This document shows, one piece after another, positions 49,051-61,271 of a DNA stretch of 64,000 bases; within the stretch, counting starts at the first letter, position 1, and every line of letters begins with the position of its first letter. Source of the stretch: Macrotis lagotis (Eukaryota; Chordata; Mammalia; Peramelemorphia; Peramelidae); the NCBI RefSeq assembly GCF_037893015.1, contig NC_133658.1, positions 176,905,579 to 176,969,578 on the forward strand. Direction: 5' to 3'. The notes beneath the pieces were generated by a model. It ran no database searches. It was not told the DNA's origin and was given only the letters and a program-made list of their open reading frames with translations. The position numbers and the translations under genes were made by a program.

Positions 49051-49225
49051 CTCCTAGTTCTTTAAAAAAATTTTTTTTATTAATTTAAGGCAATGGGGTT
49101 ATGAGTGATTTACCCAAGGTCATACAGATACACAATTATTAAGTGTTTGAGGCCGAATTTGAATTTAGATCCTTCTGACTCCAGGGATAGTGCTCTATCC
49201 ACTTTGCCACCTAGCTCCTAGTTCT
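49051..49225 (-). mobile_element. WSINE1-type SINE, diverged
   Basis: The body is 49062-49214. Perfect flanks ctcctagttct at 49051-49061 and 49215-49225. Confidence 0.9.
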
Positions 49226-49927
49226 CAAGAGTTTTGTTTAGTAGTCATTTTGGGTAAAGGAAATTTTAAAAAGGAAACATTTAAAGATGAAAGATTAAAG
49301 TTGCATATATTGATGATGATAGTCAACATACATGCTATCAATACTTATGCTTTTGCTTGAATCCATCTGCATTCATTTTTGACTTTCTGACAAAAAAATA
49401 CTATGATGTATTTTGGGGAGAAAGTGAATCTGTATTTCATTTTGGAAAAACATAGGAGTTTTTATGAACTCTTCCTTATTTGATCCCCAAAGATGCATTT
49501 CACTTCTTAGTGGAGGTGGTAAATTGTTAAGGTGCAGGTGATGTGCGTGTGAGCATAGGCAGCATTTTTATTTATGGATATAAGAATGATCTTCATGCTA
49601 TTCTTTTTTCTTTGCCTTTTTTCCTTTTTTTTATTTGCACATTACTAAAATATTCTTGTTTAAGAATAAACCTTTTACCCTCTTCCCCCACAAAAATATA
49701 ATACCTCATGTGAAATAAAGTAAAAGAAAGAGAAAAAAATGTTTCAATCTGTGTTCTGATACTATCAGCTCTGTCTCAGGTGGATCACATTTTTTATCAT
49801 AAGTCTATTACAGAAGTTACTTCCACATTTTTCCACAGTTGCTGTTGTTGATTGTAATTCCCTCCATCCATTCCTCCCCACTACCATCTATTATATTTTC
49901 TCTTTCCTTTTACTCTGTCCCTCTTCT

Positions 49928-50086
49928 AAAATGTATTGTATGGTAGTTGAGTGGTGTACTGTACAGAGCACTGTTTCTGGGGCAAGAGGCGCCAAGCCCA
50001 CATACTACCCCAGAGACCCAGCAACCACCAGACAGGCCACCCAATCCCAGCACCTTGCAAAAAGTAAAAAAAGAAAATGTGTTATA
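49928..50086 (+). mobile_element. SINE in the 3' UTR of half-L1 copy 2, same site as in copy 1
   Basis: The body is 49941-50073, with flanks aaaatgtattgta and aaaatgtgttata. See 2178-2348. Confidence 0.8.
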
Positions 50087-50586
50087 TCTGACTATTCTCT
50101 CCTATGATCTACCCTCCCCTCTATCACCCATATGCCCCCCCTTCCCCCATCCCCCTTCTCTCCTTTTTTCACTCTGGATATATATACCCTATTGAGTGTG
50201 TATGCTGTTTCCTCTCTGAGCCATTTCTGAGGAGAGTGAAGGTTCCCTCATTCCCCCTTGCCTCCCCACCCCATATCATTGCAGTAGCTCATTGCAATAA
50301 AAACAAAAATCTTTTATACGAAATATCTTAGCCTATTCTACCTCCCCTTTCTCTTACTCCTAGTACATTTCTCTTTTAGCCATTGATTCCATTTTTACAA
50401 TTTGTTATATCTTCAAATTCAAAGCTCCTGTGCTTCATTTATATAAGCTCCTTCTACCTGCTCTATTAAATGAGAATTTTCATATGAGTATTATCAGTAT
50501 CATCTCTCCATCCAGGAATACATGCAGTTCATCATCATTAAGTCCCTCATAATTTACCCTTCTCCTCCACTCTCTATGCTTCACCT

Positions 50587-51915
50587 AAGTTCTGTATTTG
50601 AAGGTCAAACTTTCTGTTAAGTTCTGGTCATTTCAACAGGAACATTTGAAATTCCCCTGTTTCGGTGAAAGTCCTTCTTTCCCCAGGAAGAGGATGTTCA
50701 GTTTTGCTGGGTAGTTGTTTCTTTTCTTTTCTTATTTCTTTTTTTGTTTATTTGTTTTTTTGCAAGGTAATGGGGTTAAGTGGCTTGCCCAAGGCCACAC
50801 AGCTAGCTAATTATTAAGTGTCTGAGGTCACATTTGAATTCAGGTACTCCTGACTCCAGGGCTGGTGCTCTATCCATTGCGCCACCTAGCTGTCCCTGGG
50901 TTGTTGTTTCTTGGTTTCATTCCAAGTTCTTTTGCTTTCTGGAATATTATATTCCAAGCCCTATGAGCGCTTAATGTGGTAGCTGCTAAGTCCTATGTGA
51001 TCCTGACTGCAGCTCCATGATATTTGAATTGTGTCCTTCTGGCAGCTTGTAATATTTTCTCTTTGACTTGGGAGTTCTGGAATTTGGCTATAATATTCCT
51101 GGGTTTTTTTATTTTTGGATCTCTTTCTGGGGAGATTGGTGGATTCTCTCAATTTCTATTTTACCAGATATCAGGGCAATTTTCCTGTAGGATTTTTTTA
51201 AAATGGGGTCAAGGCTCTTTTCCTGATCATGACTTTCATTTATCCCAATAATTTTAAAAGTATCTTTCCTGAATCTGTTTTCCCAGATCAGTTGTTTTTT
51301 TCAATGAGATGTTTCACATTTTCTTCAAATTTTTCATTCTTTTTGTGTTGATCTTATTGTGTTTTGATTTCTCACAAAGTCTTCAGCTTCCTTTAGTTCC
51401 ATTCTATATCTGAAATCCAAATTGATTCCAAGGTGTCAAAAAACCAAATGCCAAAATTGCTATTAGGACAGATTATATTAAATACTAACTCCCTGGCTTT
51501 CTTATCTCCTTTTCCATCTGGCCAGTTCTGCTTTTTAAAGCATTCTTCTCCTCAATAACTTTGAACTGTTTTATCCATTTGACCTAAGCTGGGTTTTAAC
51601 ATGCCGTTTTCTTCAGCCATTTTCTGGATCTCCTTGACTGAACTGCTTTTTAAACTTTTTTTATACTGTTTTTCATGTTTTTCCTGCATCTCATTTCTTT
51701 TCCCAATTTTTCTTCTATCTCCCTTACTTGATTTTCAAAATCTTTTTTGAGCTCTGTCATAACCTGAGCCCAACTTCTGTATTTCTGGGAGTTTTTAGAT
51801 GCAGAAACTTGGACTTTCTCATCTTTGGATTGAATATTTTGATCCTCCATGGAATCCTAGACAAAGTAATTGTCTATGGTCAGGTTCCTTTTTTTTTCCT
51901 TTTTATTTATTTCCC
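50587..51915 (-). pseudogene. L1-type ORF1 remnant in half-L1 copy 2
   Basis: Minus-strand pieces include EDQNIQSKDEKVQVSASKNSQ and MTELKKDFENQVREIEEKLGKEM (coiled coil, 51,850-51,650). The C-terminal domain is marked by PRKRSKNKKTQEYY, KDTIQISWSCSQD (51,152-50,961) and then PELNRKFDLQIQNLGEA-stop near 50,587. Without the SINE the reading spans about 1.15 kb, roughly 385 residues, similar to L1 ORF1p (about 340). Several frameshifts and stops; not functional. Confidence 0.72.
50707..50912 (-). mobile_element. WSINE1-type SINE private to half-L1 copy 2
   Basis: The body is 50724-50895. Flanks ctgggtagttgtttctt (50707-50723) and ctgggttgttgtttctt (50896-50912) differ by one base. Empty site in copies 1 and 3. 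Interrupts the ORF1 C-terminal region. Confidence 0.93.
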
Positions 51916-53062
51916 CAGCCTGTGCCTGGTTTTGGAGTGCTTCCTGCACTTTTGAGTTTTATTGGGACACCCCTACAAGGACCTCAGTGTGTGAGGCTCT
52001 GACTGCTCTCCTGGTCTGTGAATGACCACAAGCACACCCCTCTGCCATGAGACTGGGGTGGGGATGGGTCCCCTGCTCTGTGAGGGGCTTAGACTGTGAT
52101 CAGGATCTGAATGTGGTTAGAGCCCCAGAGTCCTGTTCTGGGGACAGAGCACAGACCTCAGAAGTCTCCCTCCACTCTTACCTTTGGTGGGTTAAGCACT
52201 CAAGGTGCAGCTGCCTGGAGGCTCCTGCTGGGCGACTCCACAGGCCTGCTTCCATTTCCTGGGTCTGGGCTGCCACCACTGACTGAGTGCCATGACTGCG
52301 CTGAGGACCTGGGCTTTGCAGAGTGCTCTACCCTTGCTGAGGGCCTGGGTTTCACACTTGCTCTGGCAGAGGTCTCTCTGTTGATCTTCCAAGTTGTGCT
52401 TAGTGCTCCCTGGGGTACAGGCCAAGAAACTGCTTCTGCTGCCAGGAGTCATGTCTCCCAGGTGCTCTGGTATGTTCTGGGAGGTTGAAGTTCCTTCACT
52501 CTGGCAGGACCACCCCTCTAACCCTGTGGAACAGAGTTTTTCCACTATTTTCCAGGTTACCTTGGGCTGGAGAATTGCCTCACTGGATCTTTCTGTGGTT
52601 TCTGTCTCTTGAAAATTTAGTTAGAATCATAATTTTAAGATTTTTGAAATATTTTGAGAGAGCACCTAGGAGAGGCTTTTCTCCTGCTGCCATCTTGGCT
52701 TTACCCCCTACATGCTATTCTTAATAGTCAAGATGAGTAATGATGAAAATATTTTGCTGTTGTTATTTCTGAATTTTTTGCCAGGGAGTTATTATTTAAT
52801 ATAATTTGTCCTAGTAGCAATTTTGGCATTTGGTTTTTTGATACCTTGTAGTCAGTTTGGATGAAGATGCCCCCTCAAAGCTGTCAATATTAAGTGTACT
52901 GTGATGATTGTTGAATTTAATAGAAAAAGCCATGAAAATAGATTGTATTCTTCAATTTAACAAATTCAAGTGCCAGATTCACAATGAAGGGTGATCAATG
53001 TTTTGTTTTGTTGCATATTGCAAAGATAATGGTTAAAGTAACTTTGAAATGTAAGAATTATG

Positions 53063-53099
<37 letters not shown>

Positions 53100-53372
53100 A
53101 AAGACTCCAACTGAGAGGAATCCTAAATTAATTTCTCTACTCCTGAACCAAGCACCCATACTTTTTTGTTTTTTGTACTGACTCAAATAAAAAAAATCAT
53201 AGCATAATAAATACTTATATGAGGCTTACTATAATTCATCCTGGAAACATTTTTTACCCTTTGAGTTATGTTCCTATTTTTCTCATTTATTTATGTGTTT
53301 TGCCTCTAGTCCAAGTTTTTTTAATTGATAGCTGGACTCCAAGATCCTGGTAGGTTGTTTTATTGTTCAGTT

Positions 53373-53620
53373 TTGTTGTTCAGTCTTTTTTCAGTTGTGT
53401 CCAACTCTTTGTGATCCTATTTGGAGATTTCACGGCAAAGATACTGAAGTGATTTGTCATTTCCTTCTTCATCTCATTTTGCAGATGAAGAAAATGAAGG
53501 AAACAGGTACACTTGTCCAAGGTCACACAGCAGTAGGTGTATGAGACCAGTTTTGAAGACCAGTCAGCTTTTGTGCTGATTCCAAACTCCATGTTCTGTC
53601 CACTGCATTTACTAGCTGCC
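53373..53620 (-). mobile_element. MAR1-type tRNA SINE
   Basis: Antisense order: tgttgttcagtc, cagttgtgtccaactctttgtgatcc, ggcaaagatactgaagtgatttg, ccatttccttc-type, gcagatgaagaaaatgaagg, caaggtcacacagcagtagg, ending actagctgcc. This is the widespread marsupial SINE with a long tail beyond the MIR-like core. Diverged. Confidence 0.75.
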
Positions 53621-54286
53621 CAGTAACTCTCTATTACAACTTGTTTCATTTTTTCTCTTCCTCTACTCTTATTCTTTATCAAATTACTCAGATGTCTTAG
53701 TATGTCTGGAGGTAACTGTGGTTCTTGAAGATTATATCAAGATGGTTGGTTTTTTGGTCCTTGTCCTTCATTATTGAAAAAGACCAAAATGACATAACTG
53801 TTGAGTCAAATTATAGTGTATCCATCTGACTGTCACTGATCAAACCAATACATGCTCGGAATACTCTACCATAGGTTGAGCACAAATAGTCCATGTGAAC
53901 ACTGGGGTGTTTACTCTAAACTTGCCAATCTTACATTACCTCCGAGCTGCTTCAATGTGGTCTTATTCATATTGAGTGCAATACTCTTTCTATTGAGGGC
54001 ATGCCATGCTGGACAGCCCTGTGCTAGTGTCTCCCATACTGCATAATCAACTCTGAAGTTCCTAAGAGAGACTTTCAGGGTGTCCCAGTATTGCTTCTTC
54101 TGGATGTGTGTGTTTTCTTTTTGACAAGTATACATTTGATATTTTAACAACTTGGCCAGCCCATCATAATTGTGCTCTCTGTCATAATGTTTGGCAGTTT
54201 AGCTCAAGAAAGGACTTCAGTGTCTGGCATCATCTCCTGCCAGGTGATCTTCAGAATATTCCTAAGACAATGCAGTACTTTTACAA

Positions 54287-54375
54287 GGTAGTGAGGTTAA
54301 GTGACTTGCCCAAGGTCACTCAACTAGGTAATAGTATTTGAACTCAGATCCTCCTTACTTCAGGACTGGTGCTCT
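54287..54375 (-). mobile_element. SINE fragment inside the RTE element
   Basis: acaaggtagtgaggttaagtgacttgcc, aactaggtaat, ggactggtgctctgt: a diverged and shortened WSINE1-type copy. Confidence 0.75.
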
Positions 54376-56254
54376 GTAACACAATTTAAATGGAAGTGAT
54401 TCAGTTTCCTGACATGGCGCTGGTAGATTGTCCAAGTTTCACAGGCATACAGCAGTTAGGTCAGCACAATGACTCTGTAGACTTTCAATTTGATAGCTAG
54501 TCTAAAACCTCTTTTCTCCCACACTTTCTTTTGGAGTTTCCAATATACTGAGCAAGTTCTGGCATTGTGCTTGTCAACCTTATTATCAATGTGTATCTCT
54601 CTCAAAAGGACACTGCCAAGGTAAGTGAATGTGTTTACAGTATTCAAAACTTCTTTGTTTGCTGTAATGTATGGTTCTACATATAGATGGTGTGGTGCTG
54701 GCTGAAGGAGCACCTGTGTTTTCTTGGTGTTAATTTTAAGCCAAAATTGGCACAAACAGCAGAAAATCAATCCACATGTTGTTGCTTCTCAGTTTCAGAG
54801 GCTGCATTGATTACACAATCATCTGCAAACAGAAGATCATGCACCAGCATTTCCCCTATTTTAGTCTTGATTTTTAGCCTTTTCAAATTGAAGAATTTAC
54901 CATCAGTGCAATAGTGAAGGCATTTGATACCATGGCTGAAAATATTGGAGCAAGAACACAACCTTGTTTCACTCCATTGGTGATCAGGAAATCACAAGAG
55001 CATCATCCACTATCCAGAACCCAGGCATGCATGCTGTCATGAAATTGATGTACAAAACTGATGAACTTCTTCAGGCATCCAAATTTTGCAAAATTTTTCT
55101 TAGACCCTGGACTGACAGTATTAATAATGGCCTTGGTAAGGTCTTCAAATGTGGTATACAGACCTCTGTTGTGTTCTTGGTATTTTTCCTGGAGTTGTCA
55201 GGCAGCAAACACAATATTGACCATTTCTTGATCCTTTTCTGAAGCCACACTGACTATCATCCATGTAAAAGGACAACCTATTGAGTAGGATTCTGGCAAG
55301 AATCTTACCAGCAAAAGAAACATCTCTGTGTTTGTTATAGGACAGTCTATTCCCTTTACCTTTATAGAGATGGACAATCCTTGAAATCCTGGGGATAACC
55401 TCTTCATGTCATATAACTGGAAAATTTCAGTCAACTTTTGGATGAGCAATGGATCCCCCACCTTGTAAATCTCAACTGGAATAGAATAAGCACCAGATGC
55501 TTTGCCACTTGGAAGGAACTTGATGGCATTTGAAATCTCTTCTTACCTTGAAACTTCAGCTAGGGACAGATTGACTTCAACTTGAGGTAAATGGTCAATG
55601 ACTTCTGCATCAATTAATGATGGCCTATTAAAAACACCAAGGAAGTGTTTAGCCTGTCTCCCTAGGATCATGAACTTATCATTAATCACTTGGTTCCATC
55701 AGCGCCTTAATTGTGATGTACCACGTGTCTTTGGTCCATAAATAACCTTCAGAGTATCATAAAAGCACTTTGGTTTGTTACTATCTGCATAAAACTGAAT
55801 TTCATTTGCTGTCTTACTGAGCCAAGAGTCCTGCATCTCTCTAAGCTTCACTTGGACTTTACTTTTGATGGAAGTTAATGCTACCTTCTTAGAAATGGAA
55901 GAACTATCCTGCTGGTAAACCTTGTGGAGTTCTTGTTTTTCATTTAGCAGCTTCTGCAATTCCCCATCATTTGCATCAAACCAGTTTGCAAGTGTTCTGA
56001 CCCAGATGAGCAAATTCAGTGCTGTATATATTAAATTGCTGAAAGCTACCCACTCTTTTTCTGTTCCACTGTTGCCAACTGTATGTTGGTCCAATTTTCC
56101 CTCTACTTTAGCAACAACCTGTTCCTGCTCAGAGAGACACTTTAATCTTTTGACATTTATTCTATTTCATTTTGCCTTGGAGTGCTGCTTCTGTTGAATG
56201 TGAATACTTAACTTGAAAGTCTGTGATCAGTCCAGTGCTCTGTACCCTACATTG

Positions 56255-56443
56255 CCTTTGTTACTTTTTTATTGTTTTTTTTTGCAAGGTAATGGGGTTA
56301 AGTGACATGCCCAAGGTCACACAGTTAGGTAATTATTAAGTGCCTGAGGCTGGATTTGAACTCAGGTCCTCCTGACTCCAGAGCCAGTGGCTATATCCAC
56401 TGAACCACCTAGCTGCCCCTCCTAGTTGCCCCTCCTTTGTCAC
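56255..56443 (-). mobile_element. WSINE1-type SINE inside the RTE element
   Basis: The body is 56265-56433. Flanks cctttgttac (56255-56264) and cctttgtcac (56434-56443). The head carries a small tandem duplication (gcccctcctagttgcccctcc). Confidence 0.9.
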
Positions 56444-57529
56444 TCTCACATTCTTTCTATCTCTTCTCCTTATCATCACATAATCTATTAGATGCCAATG
56501 TTTGCAGGGAGGGTGAATCCAGGAAATTTTATGGTGTTTAGGTAAACAGAAGACAATATTTGTGATAAGAATGTTATGAGATGCACAAGTCTTCAGTTGT
56601 AGGTTATCATTGCTGTTGCTGTTTCCAACTCCATTTTTCCCACGAACTTCCTGCCATGCCTGGTAAGTCTAAGTCTACTCTAGCATTAAAGTCACCCAGA
56701 ATTATAAATTTGTCTTCTCTTGGTATATGGATGATAAGAGTCTTCAGGTCTTCATAAAATTTTTCTTTGACTTCATGAGGGTTCATCATAGTTGGTGCAT
56801 AGCCCTGTTGATGGTGGCATGACCTTTTCCTGCAAGTGGCAATCTCATTATTGTGAAGCTGTTGTTCATTCTTGTTGACTAGATTAATTTTGACTGAAAA
56901 ACCTACCCCATCTTCATTGGGCTCCCCTTTACTGTCACTCCAGGAAAACATGTATCTAGCTCTGACTTCAGTAAGCTGATTTAGATATGATGCCTGCTGA
57001 ATTCTTTGCAACAAGAGCTGTTTGTCTTTTAGGTCTATTGGATCTTGTGTGGTCTATGAGTGTGCATACATTCCATGCACTGATGGTGAGTGGAATCTTC
57101 TTTGAAGAAGTTTTTGTACTTTTTTGTATTTCCACAGGGTAGAATCTCTACTTGCCTTGGTAATTAGAACAGTTTTGGGTAAGCAGAGTGCCTTTTCTAG
57201 CTCCTTTCTCACTCCAAGTGGTGAGAAATGTAATTCCTTAACAGGGCTGCCAAATCCCACTTTAGCTTTTGGGGGAGGGGGATGACCCTATGGCCTGAGC
57301 TGCCTGTGAGCAGAGTTCTACCTACACCTTCCAGTGTAACTGCACCTGCTGCTTCGTCATTTGACTGTTGACACAGGATTTTTGAGATAGGAATAGCAAA
57401 GTGGTATGAAGTGTTTTGTTTCATGTATAAATTGGTTTTAAGTGGGGCAGAGTTACATGAAGTCATTGATCTCACTCTTCCAAATTCATCATGCAGAATG
57501 TTTTACTTATATGTTATTTTATCCTTGGA

Positions 57530-57705
57530 ACAATCCTGTAAGGGATATACTACAGGTATTATCCCCATTTTATAGATGAGAGAAGGTTAATGCTAGAGGA
57601 GTTAAATGACTTGTTCATAGTTACATAGATAGGAAACATTAGGAATTGGATTCACTCTTAGTTCTTCCTGACTCAAAGCATAATATTCTGTCTGCTATAA
57701 ATTAA
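57530..57705 (-). repeat. MIR fragment
   Basis: ttatccccattttatagatgagagaagg, gttaaatgacttgttcatagttacatagatagg, cttcctgactcaaag: MIR in antisense. Confidence 0.65.
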
Positions 57706-57724
57706 TGTTTATAAAGCATTTTTA

Positions 57725-60596
57725 ATATATATTTATTTTCACATTACTATAATATTCTTGTTGTAAATGTAACTACAACCCCCCCTACCCCCCAAAAAAG
57801 ATGGAGAAACCTCAAGAAAAATAAAGTGAGAGGAAAAGGAAAAAAATATGTACCTCAGTCTGCTCTGTGTCTGGGTTGGGTCGAATTCTTTATCATAAGT
57901 CCATCAGAGAATTTGCTTCACTTTTATTTCCCACAGATGCTATTGCTAACTGTATTTCCCTTTATTTTATTCTTCCCCACTCCCATTTATTCTATTCTCT
58001 CTCTCTCTCCTTTTACCCTCTCCCTCCTCAAAAGTGTGCTGTATCTAACTACCCTCTCCCATGATCTTCCCTCTCTTCAATCACCTCCACCTCATCTCCA
58101 CTCCCCCCTGTCTCCTTTCTCCCCTCCCTTTCCTCTCCTCTTTCCTCTAGGGTTAGATAGATTTCTTAACCCTATTGACTGTGTATATTATTTACTCTCA
58201 GAGACACTTCTGATGACGATGAAAGTTCACTCCTTTCCCCTCACCTTTCCCCCTTCCACTTCATGCAAAAGTTTTTTTCTTGACTCTTTTGCATGATTTA
58301 TCTCAGTCCATTCTACCTCTCCTTTCCCTTTCTCCCAGAACTTTCCTTTCTCACCCACTGGCTCTATAATATATTATTCCTTCAAATTATTCCTCAGATT
58401 CAGCACCCTCCTGTGCTTTGTCTATATATGCTCCTTCTAAATGCTCTAATAAATGAGAAGGTTCATATGAGTTTTCAGTATCATGTTCTATGCAGGAATA
58501 TGAGCAGTTCAACGTCATTAAATCCCTCATAATTTGACCTTTTCGTCCACCTTACCTGTGATTCACCTGAGTCCTGTGAAGCTACTTGAAGGCACTGAAG
58601 TCACTTGAAGATCAAACTTTCTGTTCTCTAGTCATTTCAGCAGAAAAATTTGGATGCTCCATATTTCATTGAATGTTCATCTTTTCCCTTGAAAGAGGAT
58701 GTTCATTTTTGCTGGAAGTTGATAATTCACTTGTAATCCAAGCTCTTCTGCCTTCCAGAATATCATATTCTAAGCCCTATGAACCCTTAATGTAGATACT
58801 TCTAAATCCTGTGTAATCCTGACTGTAGCACTATGATATTTGATATATTTCTGGCTACTTGTAGTATTTTCTCTTTGACTTGGAAGTTCTGGAATTTGAT
58901 TATAATATTCCTGGGAATTTTTGGGGGGGACTCTCAGGAAGTTCTTGGTGAATTCCCTCAGTTTCTATTTTGCCCTTTGCTTCTAAGCTATCAGCATAAT
59001 TTTCCTGGAGAATTTTCTTAAAAATGAAATCTAGACTCTTTTCCTGGTCATGTATCCCTATAATTTTTAAAGTATCTCTCCTGGATCTGTTTTCCAGTGA
59101 GTTGTTTTTCCAGTGAGATATTTCACCTTTTTTTTCTAGTTTTTCAATCTTTTGGTTCTGTTTTGTTTTTGTTTTATTGTTTCTTGATTTCTCACAAAGT
59201 CTTTAGCTCCATTCTACATTTGAAGGCATTATTTTCTTCAGAGAGCTTTTAAAAATCATTTTTCCATCTGACCAGTTCTGCATTTTAAGGTATTATTTTC
59301 CTCATTGACCTTTTGGACTGCTTTTTCCTTTTGATCTAAACTGGTGTTAAGATGTTGTTTTCTTCAGTTTTTTTATATCTCCTTCACACCAAGCTGCTGA
59401 CTTGATTTTCATGATTTTCCTATATCACTCTAATTTCTCTTTCCAATTTTTCCTCTACCTCCTTTACTTGAATTTCAAAATCCCTTTTGAACTCTTTCAT
59501 AGCCTGAGGTCAATTTCTATTTTTCTTGTATGTAGAAGTTTTGGCTTTGTCATCTTCTGAGTGTGTATTTTGATCCTCCATGGGACCAAAGTAATTTTCT
59601 ATGGTCAGGCTCTTTTTCTTCTGTTTTTACTCATTTCCCCAGCCTATGACCTGATTTTAATGCAGCTCTTTTTTTTCTGTTTTTTTTATATATTTGTATT
59701 TGTCATTATTTCATTAGTTTAAAATAACAAAGAATTAAATTAAAAAAGTGTGCTGTAGCAAGAAGTATGGTCCTCCACAGGACCAAAGTAATTTTCTGTG
59801 GTCAGGTTCTTTTTTCTTCTGTTGTTTACTCAACCTTTTGAGTGTTTTGGGACACCTCTTCAGGGACCTTGATTCCTTCAAGGTCTTATGAGGTGCTCTG
59901 ACTATTCTCCTGCCCTGTGCTCTGTTTGGAAGGATTCCCTCTGTCCTGGAACTGTGAGGAAGGTCCTTGCTCTGCTATGGCAGCATTGGGGCCCAAAGTG
60001 TGACCTGGATCTGAACTTGGGAAGATCAACAGAGTCCTGTCCCAGGGATAGCAGAGAGACTTTGACAGTCTCCCTTGATTCCCTTACCATCTGTGGACTG
60101 AGCCCTCTAGAAGCAACTGCTGTGTGGCTCCACAGACCTACTTCCAGTTCCTGGGGCAGGCTGTGCTGAGGCCTGGTTGACCTGGGTTCCATACTTACTG
60201 TGGTGTAGCAGAGTTTTCCCATAAACCTTTCAAGTTGCCCTTGGAGATGCCTGTGCTCAGAGGTCTGGAAATTGCCACCGCTGCCACAGACCCAGGTGCC
60301 CCCAGGGATCTAGGAGCCTCTTGGGCTGTTCCTAGAAGTCTGGAGCTAGTTTGCTCTGGTGTGGCAAGGCCTGGCCCAGGATGCACTGTGGCCCTTTCCA
60401 ACCCCAGTGGAGCAGACTCTTCCCTTGGATCTTCCAAGATCTCAAGGATCTTGGGCCAGAAAATTGATTCACTAGGTCTTTCTTTGGGTTTGGCCACTCA
60501 AGAATTTGGTTGGAGTCTTAATTTTAAGGCATTTGGAGTTTTCTGGAGGAGAACTTCTGGGAATTCCTGTTTCCACACTGCCATCTTGACTCTGCC
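57725..60596 (-). mobile_element. Half-L1 (HAL1-like) LINE, copy 3, full length
   Basis: Flanked by tttataaagcatttt (from 57708) and tttataaagtgtttt (from 60597). About 2.87 kb on the minus strand: 5' end GGCAGAGTCAAGATGGCAG with the CAAGATGGC motif (60580-60590), 5' UTR to about 59,640, ORF1 relic to about 58,560, 3' UTR to 57,725. No ORF2 and no 3'-UTR SINE. ORF1 is heavily broken. The 5' UTR holds an inserted block (59,666-59,770) bounded by a duplicated half-L1 stretch. Confidence 0.83.
59575..59835. repeat. Inserted 105-bp block between duplicated half-L1 segments
   Basis: 59,575-59,632 and 59,772-59,830 are two direct copies of the same half-L1 segment (ggaccaaagtaattttct, tggtcagg). 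Between them lies 59,666-59,770, nearly identical in reverse to 61,276-61,389. Confidence 0.8.
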
Positions 60597-60724
60597 TTTA
60601 TAAAGTGTTTTAAAATAGAAAAAGACCATTTCAGTCATTATTTGAGAAATTAATAAAAATAAGAGAGGAAGGACAAGAAGGGGTAAAATATCTACCACTC
60701 TCCAGTTATGAAATAAAAACAACC

Positions 60725-60895
60725 CTTTGAGACAAGTACTCTAGATATTCCCATTTTGCAAATGAAGAAACAATCATGGAGAGATAGCTTGCTGCTGATT
60801 AGGCAGCTAGTAAGTGAAAGGTGGGCTTTGAACCTGTCTCTGAGGCTGAATTCTCATGCTAATTTCTCATATAACTAAACCATTCTTTCTGACCC
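60725..60895 (-). repeat. MIR fragment
   Basis: attcccattttgcaaatgaagaaacaatcatggagag, ggcagctagtaagtgaaaggtgggctttgaacctg: MIR in antisense. Confidence 0.65.
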
Positions 60896-61271
60896 AGGAT
60901 CTCACTTTCTAAAAACTTATCCTTTCAAATCTAGAATGAGTTTTGTTATTTTCTTTAAGAATTGTCTTTTTATCCTTAGGTAATCAATCATTTGGAGTGA
61001 CTGTATCATAAAGAAATTAAATATTATTAAAGGAATTCTTTTCTTTTGCTTAGTTATCAAATATTTATTTTCTTGTATTTCCATTTGTATTTTTCTTGTA
61101 TTTCTGTTAAAGTGCACATCATTCAAAAAGATGTGCCATATACTCTTAGCAATTCAGAAGTTTAATGAATAATGAATAATTTTAATTTTAACTTCAAAAT
61201 TTCTGATTTCTCATTTTTCCTCATTAAATACAATTATATAAGGTTCTATTGCATTTTTCTATTAGACTATT

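Larger units (their letters stand above)
49606..52710 (-). mobile_element. Half-L1 (HAL1-like) LINE, copy 2, full length
   Basis: Perfect 12-bp target-site duplication catgctattctt at 49594-49605 and 52711-52722. On the minus strand: 5' end (GGGGGTAAAGCCAAGATGGC), 5' UTR to about 51,915, ORF1 remnant 51,915-50,587, then about 1 kb of 3' UTR to 49,606. No ORF2. A CAAGATGGC motif (52689-52699), as in the YY1 site at the start of human L1, lies at the very 5' end. Carries the shared 3'-UTR SINE and a private SINE. About 50 bp of unrelated-looking sequence (51,416-51,475) interrupts the ORF1 region. Confidence 0.85.
53745..57490 (-). mobile_element. RTE-clade LINE, nearly full length, decayed
   Basis: On the minus strand, an N-terminal endonuclease (57,014-56,607) shows DGVGFSVKI, GYAPTMMNPHEVKEKFYEDL and FIILGDFNAR (GDFNAR is the catalytic Asp/Asn motif of AP-type endonucleases). 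A linker (56,094-55,699) reads FYDTLKVIYGPKTRGTSQLR. The RT palm shows LLFADDC with the FADD box at 54,818-54,829. A C-terminal part (54,770-54,456) reads KKTQVLLQPAPHHLYVEPYI, FTYLGSVL and ARTCSVYWKL. This block order is typical of RTE elements. The 3' end lies near 53,745. Interrupted by two SINEs and by frameshifts and stops, so inactive. Confidence 0.82.
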
